Shown one piece after another: positions 18,718 to 30,100 of a stretch of DNA of 64,000 bases. Both the position numbers and the translations under genes were made by a program. The notes beneath the pieces are model-generated. The model did not search any database and was not told the DNA's origin. It saw only the letters and a program-made list of their open reading frames with translations. Numbering within the stretch: position 1 is the stretch's first letter; each line of letters opens with the position of its first letter. The stretch spans positions 496,001-560,000 of the forward strand of contig SAXG01000020.1 of assembly GCA_012932865.1 (NCBI GenBank), in the 5' to 3' direction. The stretch comes from Amylostereum areolatum. Its lineage: Eukaryota; Basidiomycota; Agaricomycetes; Russulales; Stereaceae.

Positions 18718-21700
18718 ATGTCCGACTCTATCCCCAAAATCGACGCTCTCACCGGCCAAAACTACAAGGACTGGTCGAACGAGGTTCTGGCCTGGCTCCA
18801 GACCAAGGGCTGGGACGCTGTAGTGCTGGGGGAGACGTCCAAGCCGGCGGATACTGCTGCTGCCGCCCTCAAGGAGTACACCTCGATCTGCTCCAAGGCT
18901 GGGGGTGCCATCTACCTCCTCATCTCCAAGGACCAGCGAGGTCCTGTGGACGACCTTAGGCGCGACGCCCCTGCTATGTGGACGAAGCTCGAGGCGCTGC
19001 ACGTCAAGAAGGCGCCTGGCGCGCGCTTCAACGCGTATGACGACCTCTTCAATGTCCGCAAGAAGGAGGACGAGTCCCTGCTCGCTATGGCGACGCGAGT
19101 CGACGATGCTATGCGTCGCATTCGTTCCCTTCGCCCTGCGTCTCTCACCCTCGAGGAGCTCGACAAGGAGCTCACCACCATGGCGTACATCCGCGCCCTC
19201 CCCTCGGAGTACTCCTCCTTCGTCTCCTCCCTCCTCCTGCTCGAGAAGCTCGACCCCGACAGCGTCAAGGACGCGTTTGTGCGCGAGGAGACCAACAGGG
19301 AGCGCAACCCCGAGTTCTTCAAGCCGGATGCTTCGTCTGCGCTCAGTGCGTCGTCGTCTGGCGCATCTGGCAAGGCCAAGGGGCAGTCCTCGCGTCCACG
19401 TCTCACTTGCGCGTTCTGCAAGAAGAGCGGGCACGAGGAGAAGACCTGCTATCAGAAGCAGATCAAGGACCTGCGTTCTCGCCTTGGGGACAAGGCCAAC
19501 GCCGCTTCGTCGTCGTCTGACGGCTTCAATCCTGCTGGCGAACACGCTGGCAGCGCTGCATCCGCAAGTGTCGCTCCTTCCGACCCCCTCTCGCCGCTGC
19601 AGCTCGATGCTGACGTCGATTGGAATGCAGACACCGGCGCCACGTCTCATATGACCCCGCATCGCCACTTCTTCGCCTCCTACCGTCCCCTTCGCACGCC
19701 CATTCGCCTCGCAGACGGAAAGACGGTGTACAGTGCAGGAGTCGGTTCAGTGGTGTTCAATCCGGTTGTAGCAGGAAAGGCGCAGGGTGCCGTCGAGTTT
19801 ACTAGAGTCCTCCATGTTCCCCATCTTCGCAATAATCTCCTCTCTGTCCTCTACCTTGCGAAGCATAAGGCGTTCGTCGTCACCATCAAGGGGAGCCGCG
19901 TCTCCTTCGCTAAGGACGGCGCTGTGTGGTTCACTGCAACGATCAACGATGCGAACACCGCCTATCTCGATGGTTCCACCTCTACAGCGTCGCACTACGC
20001 CCTATCCGCCGCGCTCGCCGCCTCTACGCCGCTCGACGCGTCCCTATGGCACCGCCGCCTGGCTCACTTCAACCACGCTGGTCTCCAGCGCATAGTGCGC
20101 GAGAATCTCGTCACCGGTCTCGTCTTCAACTCGTTAGAGAAGCCCGACCCTATCTGCGAGCCCTGCCTCGCTGGCAAGATGCATGCCGACCCGTTCCCCT
20201 CCTCTACCACCGTCTACACAAAGCGCCTCGCCCTCGTCCACTCTGACCTGCACGGTCCGCTTCCAGTCCGCACCGCCTCTGGCTATCGCTACTGGGTCCT
20301 CTACATCGACGCCGCCTCGCGTTTCTACGCCGTCTACCTGCTTCGCAAGAAGTCGGACCAGTACGAGGCGTTCAAGGACTTCAAAGCGTGGGCCGAGAAG
20401 CAGACAGGCGAGAAGCTGCTCGCGCTGCAGGACGACAAGGGGGGCGAGTACATGGGGCGCAACATGGACGAGTTCTGTTCGCTGCACGGGATCGAGCGCC
20501 GTCATACGACGCGCAATCGCCCTCAGCAGAACGGCGTGGCGGAGCGTGCAAATCGCACCATTGAGGAGGGTGTCACCGCGATGCTTGCGGAGTCCGGCCT
20601 GCCTGCGTCTTTCTGGGGAGAAGCGCTCAGTGCCTACATCCACGTCCGCAACCGCCTGCCCACCGCCGCCATCAAGGCGCACACCACGCCCTTCGAGCTC
20701 TGGCACGGGTCCAAGCCGGATGTGAGTCGTCTGCGCGTGTGGGGATGCACCGCATACGTCCATATCCAGCGCGACAAGCGCAAGGGCCTGCAGCCGCACA
20801 TGGTGAAGGCCGCCTTCATCGGGTATCCGGAGGGGTACAAAGGCTGGAAGTTCTGGGACCCTATAGCGAAGAAGGTCATCATTTGCGAGCGCGCCGACTT
20901 TGATGAGCGCGATTTCCCTCGCTCCAGGCTCAACAAGCCGCTCCTGCCCTCGCCTTCCGCTCCCCTCTTCCCTCCTCCGCCTCCATCGGAGCCTGCTCCC
21001 TCTCAGCCGGTGCTGGATGCCGGGGGAGACGACGACTCGTCCTCTGCTGAGCAAGACGAGCCTGATCTGCCTCCAGCTCCGCCTGCTGATGAGCATGATC
21101 AGGATGCGGCCGATCCCGCTCCTGCGCCGCCTGCAGCCGATCCTGCACCTCCCTCTCCACATGCGGGTCCTTCGCGGCCTGCTCCTCGAGGGAGGAAGCG
21201 CGCCGCCTCGCCCACCGGTCCTCTGCGCCGTAGCACGCGCGACGCCGTGGTCAAGGCGCGATCGAACAGCTGGCAGCCTCAACCAGTGCCCTCCAAGGCA
21301 AAAGTGCGCGAGCCGCTTCCTGCAGTCGAATCCGACGAGGAGGACGCTCATAGCGACTCTCCTGAGCCGTGGGCGAATGACGACGTCTACTTCGCGCAGG
21401 AGACGCCTGAGGCCGCCTTTGCCATCCACACCGCGTTGGAGACCGCCCTGCTATCTGCAGACGGCGAGCCGCTCTCCTACAGACAGGCTATGCAGCGTCC
21501 AGACGCGGAGATGTGGCTTGCAGCGTGTCGAGAGGAGCTCGACGCGCATGCAGCCAATGGCACCTGGTCTATCGCTTCCCTTCCCCCTGGCGCGCACGCC
21601 GTCGCATCGCGCTGGGTCTTCAAGGTCAAGCGCAAGGAGGACGGCTCCATCGAGCGCTACAAGGCGCGCGTCGTCGCGAAGGGCTTTGCCCAGCGTCCTG

Positions 21701-23025
21701 GCTTCGACTACTTCGAGACCTTCGCTCCCACTGCCAAGTTCCAGGCCATCCGCACTGTCCTCGCCCTCGCCGCCGTCGAGGATCTCCACCTGCGCTCCAT
21801 CGACATCTCCCATGCCTTCATCAATGGCGACCTCGATGCGGAGGTCTACATGAAGCAGCCTGAAGGCTTCGAGGAGGGTCCTCCTGGCGCGGTCTGCAAG
21901 CTGCAGAAGTCGATCTACGGCCTCAAGCAGGCCGCTCGCCTGTGGAAGATCAAGCTGATGGAGGTCCTGTGCGACAAGATGGGATTCCGCTGCATCTACA
22001 GCGACGCGTCAATCTACGTGCTCCAGCGCGACGCTGTGCGCGTTCTCCTCCCTGTCTTCGTCGACGACGGCACCCTGGCGTCGAATTCGGAGCCTGTTCT
22101 CGACGAGATCATCGCCACTCTTCGCACGCACTTCAAGCTGCGAGACCTCGGCCCCACCTCCTTCCTCCTTGGCATCCACATCACTCGAGACCGCTCCCTT
22201 CGCACCCTCTTCCTCTCCCAGCGCCAGTACATCATCGACACGCTTGCGCGCTACAATCACGCCGACTGCCACCCTGTCACCACGCCTATGCTTCCTGGCT
22301 CGCGTCTGACGAAGGCCATGTCGCCCCAGAACGCTTCTGAGCGCGAATTCATGCAAAAGGTGCCCTATGGCAGCGCCGTCGGCTCCCTGCTCTACATCGC
22401 GACTGCGACCCGTCCAGACATCGCCTACACTGTCTCCAATCTCTGCCGCTTCATTTCGGACCCAGGTCCTCAGCATTGGCGCGCCGTCCAGCATCTGTTC
22501 AAGTACCTCCAGGGCACGAAGGACTTGAAGCTCGTGTACAGGCCGACCGACGACTCCGAGCTGTTCACCACCTTCACAGACTCGGACCACGGCGGAAACG
22601 TCGACAATGGCCGCTCCACAGGCGGGTATCTCGTCCGCATTGGTTCTGGCGCTGTCAGCTGGAGCTCTCGCCTCCAATCGCTCGTCGCACAGTCGACGAC
22701 CGAGGCGGAGTACATTGCTGCCGTCGAGGCTGGCAAGGAGATCGTCTGGATGCGCAACCTGCTCTCTGAGTTTGGCTACACAGTCGAGGGCGCTTCGCTC
22801 CTGTACTCGGACAATCAGTCGTCTATCAACGTCTCAAAGAATCCCGAGCATCATGGACGCATGAAGCACCTCGACCTGCGCTTCTACTGGCTGCGAGACG
22901 AAGTGGAGGCCGGCCGGATTGTTCTCAAGTTTGTGGGGACAAACGAGATGCCGGCCGACATCCTGACGAAGGCGCTGCCTCGTGAGCGCGTTGTGCGCTG
23001 CAGGGAGATGATGGGACTCGAGTAG
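18718..23025 (+). CDS. Copia Gag-Pol polyprotein, intact (C3)
   Basis: A 1435-residue single-frame polyprotein of a Ty1/copia retrotransposon. Order of parts: Gag (1-about 250) with CCHC knuckle at C231, C234, H239, C244 for RNA binding; aspartic protease with DTGA at 305-308; GAG-pre-integrase His/Cys region about 440-500; integrase core with D510, D573 and E609 (35-residue spacing); Pro/Ala-rich linker about 740-860; reverse transcriptase from about 966 with FVDD at 1114-1117; RNase H about 1285-1425 ending in the DILTKALPRE stretch. Protease before integrase before RT is the copia order. All catalytic residues looked for are present. The start at 18718 was chosen because it is conserved in all copies. 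There is no separate gag stop or frameshift signal. Confidence 0.96.
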   Translation: MSDSIPKIDALTGQNYKDWSNEVLAWLQTKGWDAVVLGETSKPADTAAAALKEYTSICSKAGGAIYLLISKDQRGPVDDLRRDAPAMWTKLEALHVKKAPGARFNAYDDLFNVRKKEDESLLAMATRVDDAMRRIRSLRPASLTLEELDKELTTMAYIRALPSEYSSFVSSLLLLEKLDPDSVKDAFVREETNRERNPEFFKPDASSALSASSSGASGKAKGQSSRPRLTCAFCKKSGHEEKTCYQKQIKDLRSRLGDKANAASSSSDGFNPAGEHAGSAASASVAPSDPLSPLQLDADVDWNADTGATSHMTPHRHFFASYRPLRTPIRLADGKTVYSAGVGSVVFNPVVAGKAQGAVEFTRVLHVPHLRNNLLSVLYLAKHKAFVVTIKGSRVSFAKDGAVWFTATINDANTAYLDGSTSTASHYALSAALAASTPLDASLWHRRLAHFNHAGLQRIVRENLVTGLVFNSLEKPDPICEPCLAGKMHADPFPSSTTVYTKRLALVHSDLHGPLPVRTASGYRYWVLYIDAASRFYAVYLLRKKSDQYEAFKDFKAWAEKQTGEKLLALQDDKGGEYMGRNMDEFCSLHGIERRHTTRNRPQQNGVAERANRTIEEGVTAMLAESGLPASFWGEALSAYIHVRNRLPTAAIKAHTTPFELWHGSKPDVSRLRVWGCTAYVHIQRDKRKGLQPHMVKAAFIGYPEGYKGWKFWDPIAKKVIICERADFDERDFPRSRLNKPLLPSPSAPLFPPPPPSEPAPSQPVLDAGGDDDSSSAEQDEPDLPPAPPADEHDQDAADPAPAPPAADPAPPSPHAGPSRPAPRGRKRAASPTGPLRRSTRDAVVKARSNSWQPQPVPSKAKVREPLPAVESDEEDAHSDSPEPWANDDVYFAQETPEAAFAIHTALETALLSADGEPLSYRQAMQRPDAEMWLAACREELDAHAANGTWSIASLPPGAHAVASRWVFKVKRKEDGSIERYKARVVAKGFAQRPGFDYFETFAPTAKFQAIRTVLALAAVEDLHLRSIDISHAFINGDLDAEVYMKQPEGFEEGPPGAVCKLQKSIYGLKQAARLWKIKLMEVLCDKMGFRCIYSDASIYVLQRDAVRVLLPVFVDDGTLASNSEPVLDEIIATLRTHFKLRDLGPTSFLLGIHITRDRSLRTLFLSQRQYIIDTLARYNHADCHPVTTPMLPGSRLTKAMSPQNASEREFMQKVPYGSAVGSLLYIATATRPDIAYTVSNLCRFISDPGPQHWRAVQHLFKYLQGTKDLKLVYRPTDDSELFTTFTDSDHGGNVDNGRSTGGYLVRIGSGAVSWSSRLQSLVAQSTTEAEYIAAVEAGKEIVWMRNLLSEFGYTVEGASLLYSDNQSSINVSKNPEHHGRMKHLDLRFYWLRDEVEAGRIVLKFVGTNEMPADILTKALPRERVVRCREMMGLE

Positions 23026-23044
23026 GCGTCTCATCACGGGGGAG

Positions 23045-23495
23045 TGTTGAAGATATTCGTTTATGTCTGATTTCTACGCCTTTATTCTGTTCTATCTCCC
23101 TTCTATTCGCGTCTATTCCGCTCCATTCACCCTATTATCATCTAATTCCGCGTCTATACCCTCACATGCCCTCTCCACTTCACCCACTGTTCGCTATTGT
23201 ACTGTACTTACTGTAGTTCAGCCTGAGCTAGCTTCCCTAGCTTCAGTTTCGAGTTAGTTACCGCTTTTGGTCGATTCTCGGCTTATTCCGAGTTTCCTCC
23301 CACGCTCCATGGCCTCTACCTGCAGCCACACGCGTCTGCTCCTCCTCAGTCGCTCATTCTGTGCTGCAGGTATGCCCTTTGCTCGTTTCTGTCTTGTTTC
23401 TCAGTCGCTCATTCTGTGCTGCAGCAATCCACTGTTTGTGTCAGTTCTGAGCGTCCCTAGCTAGTTGGCTAGCCCCTTCAACTGCGACTTCAACA
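23045..23495 (+). mobile_element. Copia C3 3' LTR
   Basis: 451-bp LTR following the polypurine tract. It contains two direct copies of a CTCAGTCGCTCATTCTGTGC motif about 50 bases apart, typical of full-length LTRs of this family. Followed by CATTG (23496-23500). Confidence 0.95.
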
Positions 23496-23572
23496 CATTG
23501 TTGAGTAGGAAAGGAGTCTCGCGTAAGACACGTAGATCACGTGACCGTTCACAAACTTTTCTCGTGTGCGAG
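23496..23572 (+). mobile_element. Tc1/mariner M2, right end with terminal inverted repeat
   Basis: Begins with the second CATTG and ends with the inverted repeat at 23537-23572, followed by TA. Together with 10156-11381 it reconstitutes the mariner that C2 interrupted. Confidence 0.82.
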
Positions 23573-23574
23573 TA

Positions 23575-23940
23575 TGTTGCATACTGTCGTTGTAGCTGGG
23601 AACACTGGTCAGTACCTAGGATCTCATTGCTGTCATAACCACCAATGACAATATCTAGAAAGACCCCATTGACTGCAAAGGGAGGAAAGGGAAAGACGGA
23701 GTGGCATTGGAAGATTTGTGTTAGTGTTTTTACAGATCACGAGATCTACAGCAAACCTTTCTTGAAAGCATTGTCAAAGAGGGCGAAGGATTTCTGGTCT
23801 CAAAAGATCAAGAACCATCTTGAAAAGTGCATCACAGTATATTCTAACAATGTAACTCATAGGGTTATATCAATAGGCATATAAGAAGGTTGCTGAGATG
23901 CAGAATAAGCATGAGCTTAGGAAGATGAAGACAAAGGCAG
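23575..23940. other. Unassigned flank, small open frame only
   Basis: A 79-codon frame at 23645-23884 on the plus strand has no recognised domain and no sign of conservation. Nothing else is supported. Confidence 0.4.
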
Positions 23941-24247
23941 TGTTGAGGATATTCATTAATGAATTTCTACACCTTTATTCTGTTCTATCTCCTTTCTATT
24001 TGCTTCTATTCCGCTCTATTCACCTTATTGTCACCCCATTCCGTGGATTGAACCCAGGACCTCCCATATTCTAGAAGGGTGCTCTAACCAACTGAGCTAC
24101 CTGTCCGATAGTGGGAACAGGATGGTAGTTGATATAGAGGATATCACTGAGCTGTGATTGTGTGCAACAGGCCAGGACTTAGCCTTATTTCAACAAGTTG
24201 GCTAGCCCCTTCAACTGCGACTTCAACAGGTTATGTGCCCTGCGCTC
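23941..24247. mobile_element. Chimeric scar: copia LTR piece, TRIM LTR piece, copia LTR end and primer site
   Basis: 23941-24042 is a diverged start of a copia LTR (TGTTGAGGATATTC...). 24043-24195 is part of a TRIM LTR in reverse orientation, from within the T arm of its tRNA-like module to the LTR end ...CCTTATTTCAACA. 24196-24228 is the last 33 bases of a copia LTR, and 24229-24247 a variant copia primer-binding site (GGTTATGTGCCCTGCGCTC). No matching target duplications were found, so this is a product of deletion or recombination. Confidence 0.85.
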
Positions 24248-24698
24248 TGTTGAAGATATTCCTTTATGTCTGATTTCTACGCCTTTATTCTGTTCTATCT
24301 CCCTTCTATTCGCTTCTATTCCGCTCCATTCACCCTATTATCGTCTCATTCCGCGTCTATACCCTCACATGCCTTCTCCACTTCACCTACTGTACCCATT
24401 TGTACTGTACTTACTGTAGTTCAGCCTGAGCTGGCTCCCCTAGCTTCAGTTTCGAGTTAGTTGCCGCTTTAGGGCGATTCTCGGCTTATTCCGAGTTTCC
24501 TCCCACGCTCCGTGGCCTCTACCTGCAGCCACACGCGTCTGCTCCTCCTCAGTCGCTCATTCTGTGCTGCAGGTATGCCCTTTGCTCGTTTCTGTCTTGT
24601 TTCTAAGTCGCTCATTCTGTGCTGCAGCAATCCACTGTTTGTGTCAGTTCTGTGCGTCCCTAGCTAGTAGGCTAGCCCCTTCAACTGCGACTTCAACA
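24248..24698 (+). mobile_element. Copia LTR, 451 bp, directly after a primer site
   Basis: Full-length LTR. It is preceded directly by a copia primer-binding site and followed by AACCT with no matching duplication. The order LTR end, primer site, LTR suggests an element that lost all of its coding interior. Confidence 0.9.
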
Positions 24699-24987
24699 AA
24701 CCTGTGCTGGGACAGAGGACAGGTCAAAGCACAGGCTGTGCCCCTGCTTCCAGCGATTGACAAGTGCACTCAGAGATTGCTCTACAGTCCACCACCCCAC
24801 AAGGCAAGCACCCGATCGGAGAAGTACGCCCGAGGCCGCCTCATCTCACCACTATTTTAGGAGTCCATGTGAGCCAGCCGGACATCAGGTCGTCCCACCC
24901 TCTTTAGCTGTTCAATCTTCGCAGAAAGTAAAAGAAGCTCATGGTCTTGCACCGATTTACAAAGGGGGTTCCTTGGCAATCCGCCTC
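24699..24987. other. Unassigned sequence left of D2
   Basis: A plus-strand open frame runs from 24757 across the D2 edge to 25095 but has no recognised domain. D1 may continue into matching sequence left of the window. No gene is supported. Confidence 0.4.
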
Positions 24988-26695
24988 CGGCTACTTGAAC
25001 TAGCCTTCGTCACCTTCGAAAGCGTCCTCATCAGCATTGGACAGGGCCTGACGGAGCGGTCTACAACCAGTGTCGATCTTGCCGGGGACTTATAATATCC
25101 TTTGTAGCAATATCCTTCTAGTCGATATGCAGACACAGTATAGTGCCCCGGGTTGCAAGGTCAATGTGGCCGGCCTCGTAGATCTAGATCTAGATGACTT
25201 CAAGATTCATGCACTTACAATAAGTTTGTTATGGATCATGGATGATTCTTGGGGACCCTGGCATTGAGGTCCGAATAGAAATGAAGGGTCATTGAGACGC
25301 TTACCAGAGTAAGGTATTCTGGAGTACGGTTGATACAGTGATTAGCTAACCCCATCTAGGAGCACATTTGATATCACTGTTACACGCCGTCTACAGTTTC
25401 ATACAAACCAACTCTGGAGAATCTGCACCCCGAACAACTAGGTACGCCTGGGAAAGAGGAAAACCCGGTACACCTAGAAGTGAAAAACACATCTTTTCAC
25501 GTCATTTGGTGCCCCTGAAGGAATAGGAGGTCACGCCAGTGGATCCGGTGCTCCTAAATGTTCTCGTTAGTATGGATTTCAAGTGATAGATGAATAGAAC
25601 TAAAACTGACCAGGCTTGCGAGGTTTACCGTGATATTGGAGTAGAAGACGTTGCAAAATTTCACAAGACAGAGAAGGATAAGGTTAGCTGCCAGAGGGAC
25701 AGAGGGTGTGATGTCCTCAGCACGTAAATTCAATTCACTGACAATCTCCAGGGTTTGCAAAGCCCAGCCAAGCCGCCTGAATGACCAATGAGGCGTAGCC
25801 AGCATTCCCTGAGAGATAGGAACACATTAATGGAAAAGAACCCAGGAGAACTCACTGATTGTATCCGTTGATTGGCACCGTGGACAAGTTCTGCAACTAC
25901 AATGCCTGAAACCAAAAAAATGAAATCAGTGAGTAAAATACAGAATGATACAGACAGACACACCAAGATACGGGAAGGGCCCAGTGGGGGTTACCGGAAG
26001 GAACAGGTTGTATTGAAACTCCATGGCTGCCCATATTTCTTGTCCTAGGCCTGCAGCAAACATCAATCGCTCTTGATACAGAAGCACCGGTAAGCCGCGA
26101 CGAGAATAAGATGCAGATTGAATGCCATAACATTACCTGATGTTGTTTTTGTTGAAGTCGCAGTTGAAGGGGCTAGCCAACTAGCTAGAGACGCTCAGAA
26201 CTGACACAAACAGTGGATTGCTGCAGCACAGAATGAGCGACTTAGAAACAAGACAGAAACAAGCAAAGGGCATACCTGCAGCACAGAATGAGCGAGTGAG
26301 GAGGAGCAGACGCGTGTGGCTGCAGGTAGAGGCCACGGAGCGTGGGAGGAAACTCGGAATAAGCCGAGAATCGCCCTAAAGCGGCAACTAACTCGAAACT
26401 GAAGCTAGGGAAGCTAGCTCAGGCTGAACTACAGTAAGTACAGTACAATAGCGAACAGTGGGTGAAGTGGAGAGGGCATGTGAGTGTATAGACGCGGAAT
26501 GAGGCGATAAGAGGGTGAATGGAGCGGAATAGAAGCGAATAGAACGGAGATAGGACGGAATAAAGGCGTAGAAATCAGACATAAAGGAATATCTTCAACA
26601 GTTTTGATCTTTCTGAGCCATTTTCCGATCCTACTAACGTTGGGATGGGTCATTGTATGGACGTTCGCAGATGGATGGATGAGAAGAGAGGCAGG
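24988..26695. repeat. Segmental duplication D2, first part
   Basis: Matches 1-1708 essentially base for base, including the solo LTR S1 at 26150-26600 with GTTTT flanks (26145-26149 and 26601-26605). It stops after GCAGG (26691-26695), where C4 begins. Confidence 0.95.
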
Positions 26696-27165
26696 TGTTG
26701 AAGTCGCAGTTGAAGGGGCTAGCCAACTAGCTAGGGACGCTCAGAACTGACACAAACAGTGGATTGCTGCAGCACAGAATGAGCGACTGAGAAACAAGAC
26801 AGAAACGAGCAAAGGGCATACCTGCAGCACAGAATGAGCGACTGAGGAGGAGCAGACGCGTGTGGCTGCAGGTAGAGGCCATGGAGCGTGGGAGGAAACT
26901 CGGAATAAGCCGAGAATCGACCAAAAGCGGTAACTAACTCGAAACTGAAGCTAGGGAAGCTAGCTCAGGCTGAACTACAGTAAGTACAGTACAATAGCGA
27001 ACAGTGGGTGAAGTGGAGAGGGCATGTGAGGGTATAGACGCGGAATGAGACGATAATAGGGTGAATGGAGCGGAATAGAAGCGAATAGAACGGAGATAGA
27101 ATGGAATAAAGGCGTAAAAATCAGAGATAAAGGAATATCTTCAACACTCCCCCGTGATGAGACGC

Positions 27166-30100
27166 CTACTCGAGTCCCATCATCTCCCTGCAGCGCACAA
27201 CGCGCTCCCGAGGCAGCGCCTTCGTCAGGATGTCGGCCGGCATCTCGTTTGTCCCCACAAACTTGAGAACAATCCGGCCAGCCTCCACTTCGTCTCGCAG
27301 CCAGTAGAAGCGCAAGTCGAGGTGCTTCATGCGTCCATGATGCTCGGGATTCTTCGAGACGTTGATAGACGACTGGTTGTCCGAGTACAGGAGCGAAGCG
27401 CCCTCGACTGTGTAGCCAAACTCAGAGAGCAGGTTGCGCATCCAGACGATCTCCTTGCCAGCCTCGACGGCAGCAATGTACTCCGCCTCGGTCGTCGACT
27501 GTGCGACGAGCGATTGGAGGCGAGAGCTCCAGCTGACAGCGCCAGAACCGATGCGGACGAGATACCCGCCTGTGGAGCGGCCATTGTCGACGTTTCCGCC
27601 ATGGTCCGAGTCTGTGAAGGTGGTGAACAGCTCGGAGTCGTCGGTCGGCCTGTACACGAGCTTCAAGTCCTTCGTGCCCTGGAGGTACTTGAACAGATGC
27701 TGGACGGCGCGCCAATGCTGAGGACCTGGGTCCGAGATGAAGCGGCAGAGATTCGAGACGGTGTAGGCGATGTCAGGACGCGTGGCAGTCGCGATGTAGA
27801 GCAGGGAGCCGACGGCGCTGCCATAGGGCACCTTCTGCATGAATTCGCGCTCAGACGCGTTCTGGGGCGACATGGCCTTCGTCAGGCGCGAGCCAGGAAG
27901 CATAGGCGTGGTGACAGGGTGGCAGTCGGCGTGGTTGTAGCGTGCAAGCGTGTCGACAATGTACTGGCGCTGGGAGAGGAAGAGGGTGCGAAGGGAGCGG
28001 TCTCGAGTGATGTGGATGCCAAGGAGGAAGGAGGTGGGGCCGAGGTCTCGCAGCTTGAAGTGCGTGCGAAGAGTGGCGATGATCTCGTCGAGAACAGGCT
28101 CGGAATTCGACGCCAGGGTGCCATCGTCGACGAAGACAGGGAGGAGAACGCGCACAGCGTCGCGCTGGAGCACGTAGATCGACGCGTCGCTGTAGATGCA
28201 GCGGAATCCCATCTTGTCGCACAGGACCTCCATCAGCTTGATCTTCCACAGGCGAGCGGCCTGCTTGAGGCCGTAGATCGACTTCTGCAGCTTGCAGACC
28301 GCGCCAGGAGGACCCTCCTCGAAGCCCTCAGGCTGCTTCATGTAGACCTCCGCATCGAGGTCGCCATTGATGAAGGCATGGGAGATGTCGATGGAGCGCA
28401 GGTGGAGATCCTCGACGGCGGCGAGGGCGAGGACAGTGCGGATGGCCTGGAACTTGGCAGTGGGAGCGAAGGTCTCGAAGTAGTCGAAGCCAGGACGCTG
28501 GGCAAAGCCCTTCGCGACGACGCGCGCCTTGTAGCGCTCGATGGAGCCGTCCTCCTTGCGCTTGACCTTGAAGACCCAGCGCGATGCGACGGCGTGCGCG
28601 CCAGGGGGAAGGGAAGCGATAGACCAGGTGCCATTGGCTGCATGCGCGTCGAGCTCCTCTCTGCACGCTGCAAGCCACATCTCCGCGTCTGGACGCTGCA
28701 TAGCCTGCCTGTAGGAGAGCGGCTCGCCGTCTGCGGATAGAAGGGCAGTCTCCAACGCGGTGTGGATGGCAAAGGCGGCCTCAGGCGTCTCCTGCGCAGA
28801 GTAGACGTCGTCATTCGCCCACGGCTCAGGAGAGTCGCTGTGAGCATCGTCCTCCTCGTCGGATTCGACTGCAGGAAGCGGCTCGCGCACTTTCGCCTTG
28901 GAGGGCACTGGTTGAGGCTGCCAGCTGTTCGATCGCGCCTTGACCACGGCGTCGCGCGTGCTACGGCGCAGAGGACCGGTGGGCGAGGCGGCGCGCTTCC
29001 TCCCTCGAGGAGCAGGCCGCGAAGGACCCGCATGTGGAGAGGGAGGTGCAGGATCGGCTGCAGGCGGCGCAGGAGCGGGATCGGCCGCATCCTGATCATG
29101 CTCATCAGCAGGCGGAGCTGGAGGCAGATCAGGCTCGTCTTGCTCAGCAGAGGACGAGTCGTCGTCTCCCCCGGCATCCAGCACCAGCTGAGAGGGAGCA
29201 GGCTCCGATGGAGGCGGAGGAGGGAAGAGGGGAGCGGAAGGCGAGGGCAGGAGCGGCTTGTTGAGCCTGGAGCGAGGGAAATCGCGCTCATCAAAGTCGG
29301 CGCGCTCGCAAATGATGACCTTCTTCGCTATAGGGTCCCAGAACTTCCAGCCTTTGTACCCCTCCGGATACCCGATGAAGGCGGCCTTCACCATGTGCGG
29401 CTGCAGGCCCTTGCGCTTGTCGCGCTGGATATGGACGTATGCGGTGCATCCCCACACGCGCAGACGACTCACATCCGGCTTGGACCCGTGCCAGAGCTCG
29501 AAGGGCGTGGTGTGCGCCTTGATGGCGGCGGTGGGCAGGCGGTTGCGGACGTGGATGTAGGCACTGAGCGCTTCTCCCCAGAAAGACGCAGGCAGGCCGG
29601 ACTCCGCAAGCATCGCGGTGACACCCTCCTCAATGGTGCGATTTGCACGCTCCGCCACGCCGTTCTGCTGAGGGCGATTGCGCGTCGTATGACGGCGCTC
29701 GATCCCGTGCAGCGAACAGAACTCGTCCATGTTGCGCCCCATGTACTCGCCCCCCTTGTCGTCCTGCAGCGCGAGCAGCTTCTCGCCTGTCTGCTTCTCG
29801 GCCCACGCTTTGAAGTCCTTGAACGCCTCGTACTGGTCCGACTTCTTGCGAAGCAGGTAGACGGCGTAGAAACGCGAGGCGGCGTCGATGTAGAGGACCC
29901 AGTAGCGATAGCCAGAGGCGGTGCGGACTGGAAGCGGACCGTGCAGGTCAGAGTGGACGAGGGCGAGGCGCTTTGTGTAGACGGTGGTAGAGGAGGGGAA
30001 CGGGTCGGCATGCATCTTGCCAGCGAGGCAGGGCTCGCAGATAGGGTCGGGCTTCTCTAACGAGTTGAAGACGAGACCGGTGACGAGATTCTCGCGCACT

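Larger units (their letters stand above)
17561..23495 (+). mobile_element. Copia C3, full-length intact Ty1/copia element
   Basis: Complete element with 5' LTR 17561-18010 and 3' LTR 23045-23495, which differ by one base in a T-run (near 17779 and 23260), leader with primer-binding site at 18011-18029, one long gag-pol gene and polypurine tract ACGGGGGAG ending at 23044. It sits inside the 3' LTR of C2. Its right flank is CATTG, which pairs with C2's left flank and not with its own left flank TGTAC, so the downstream remainder of C2's LTR was probably lost by LTR-LTR recombination after C3 inserted. Near-identical LTRs and an intact frame imply recent activity. Confidence 0.95.

Noticed and set aside
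23645..23884. A 79-codon small gene
   Set aside because: No domain, no intron border, no second copy. Not distinguishable from a chance frame.
27154..28740. 528-codon frame antisense to the C4 gag-pol gene, with similar antisense frames in C1-C3
   Set aside because: The opposite strand has an intact polyprotein with all catalytic motifs. The antisense frames are products of high GC and third-position bias, with Arg/Leu/Val-rich composition and no domain.
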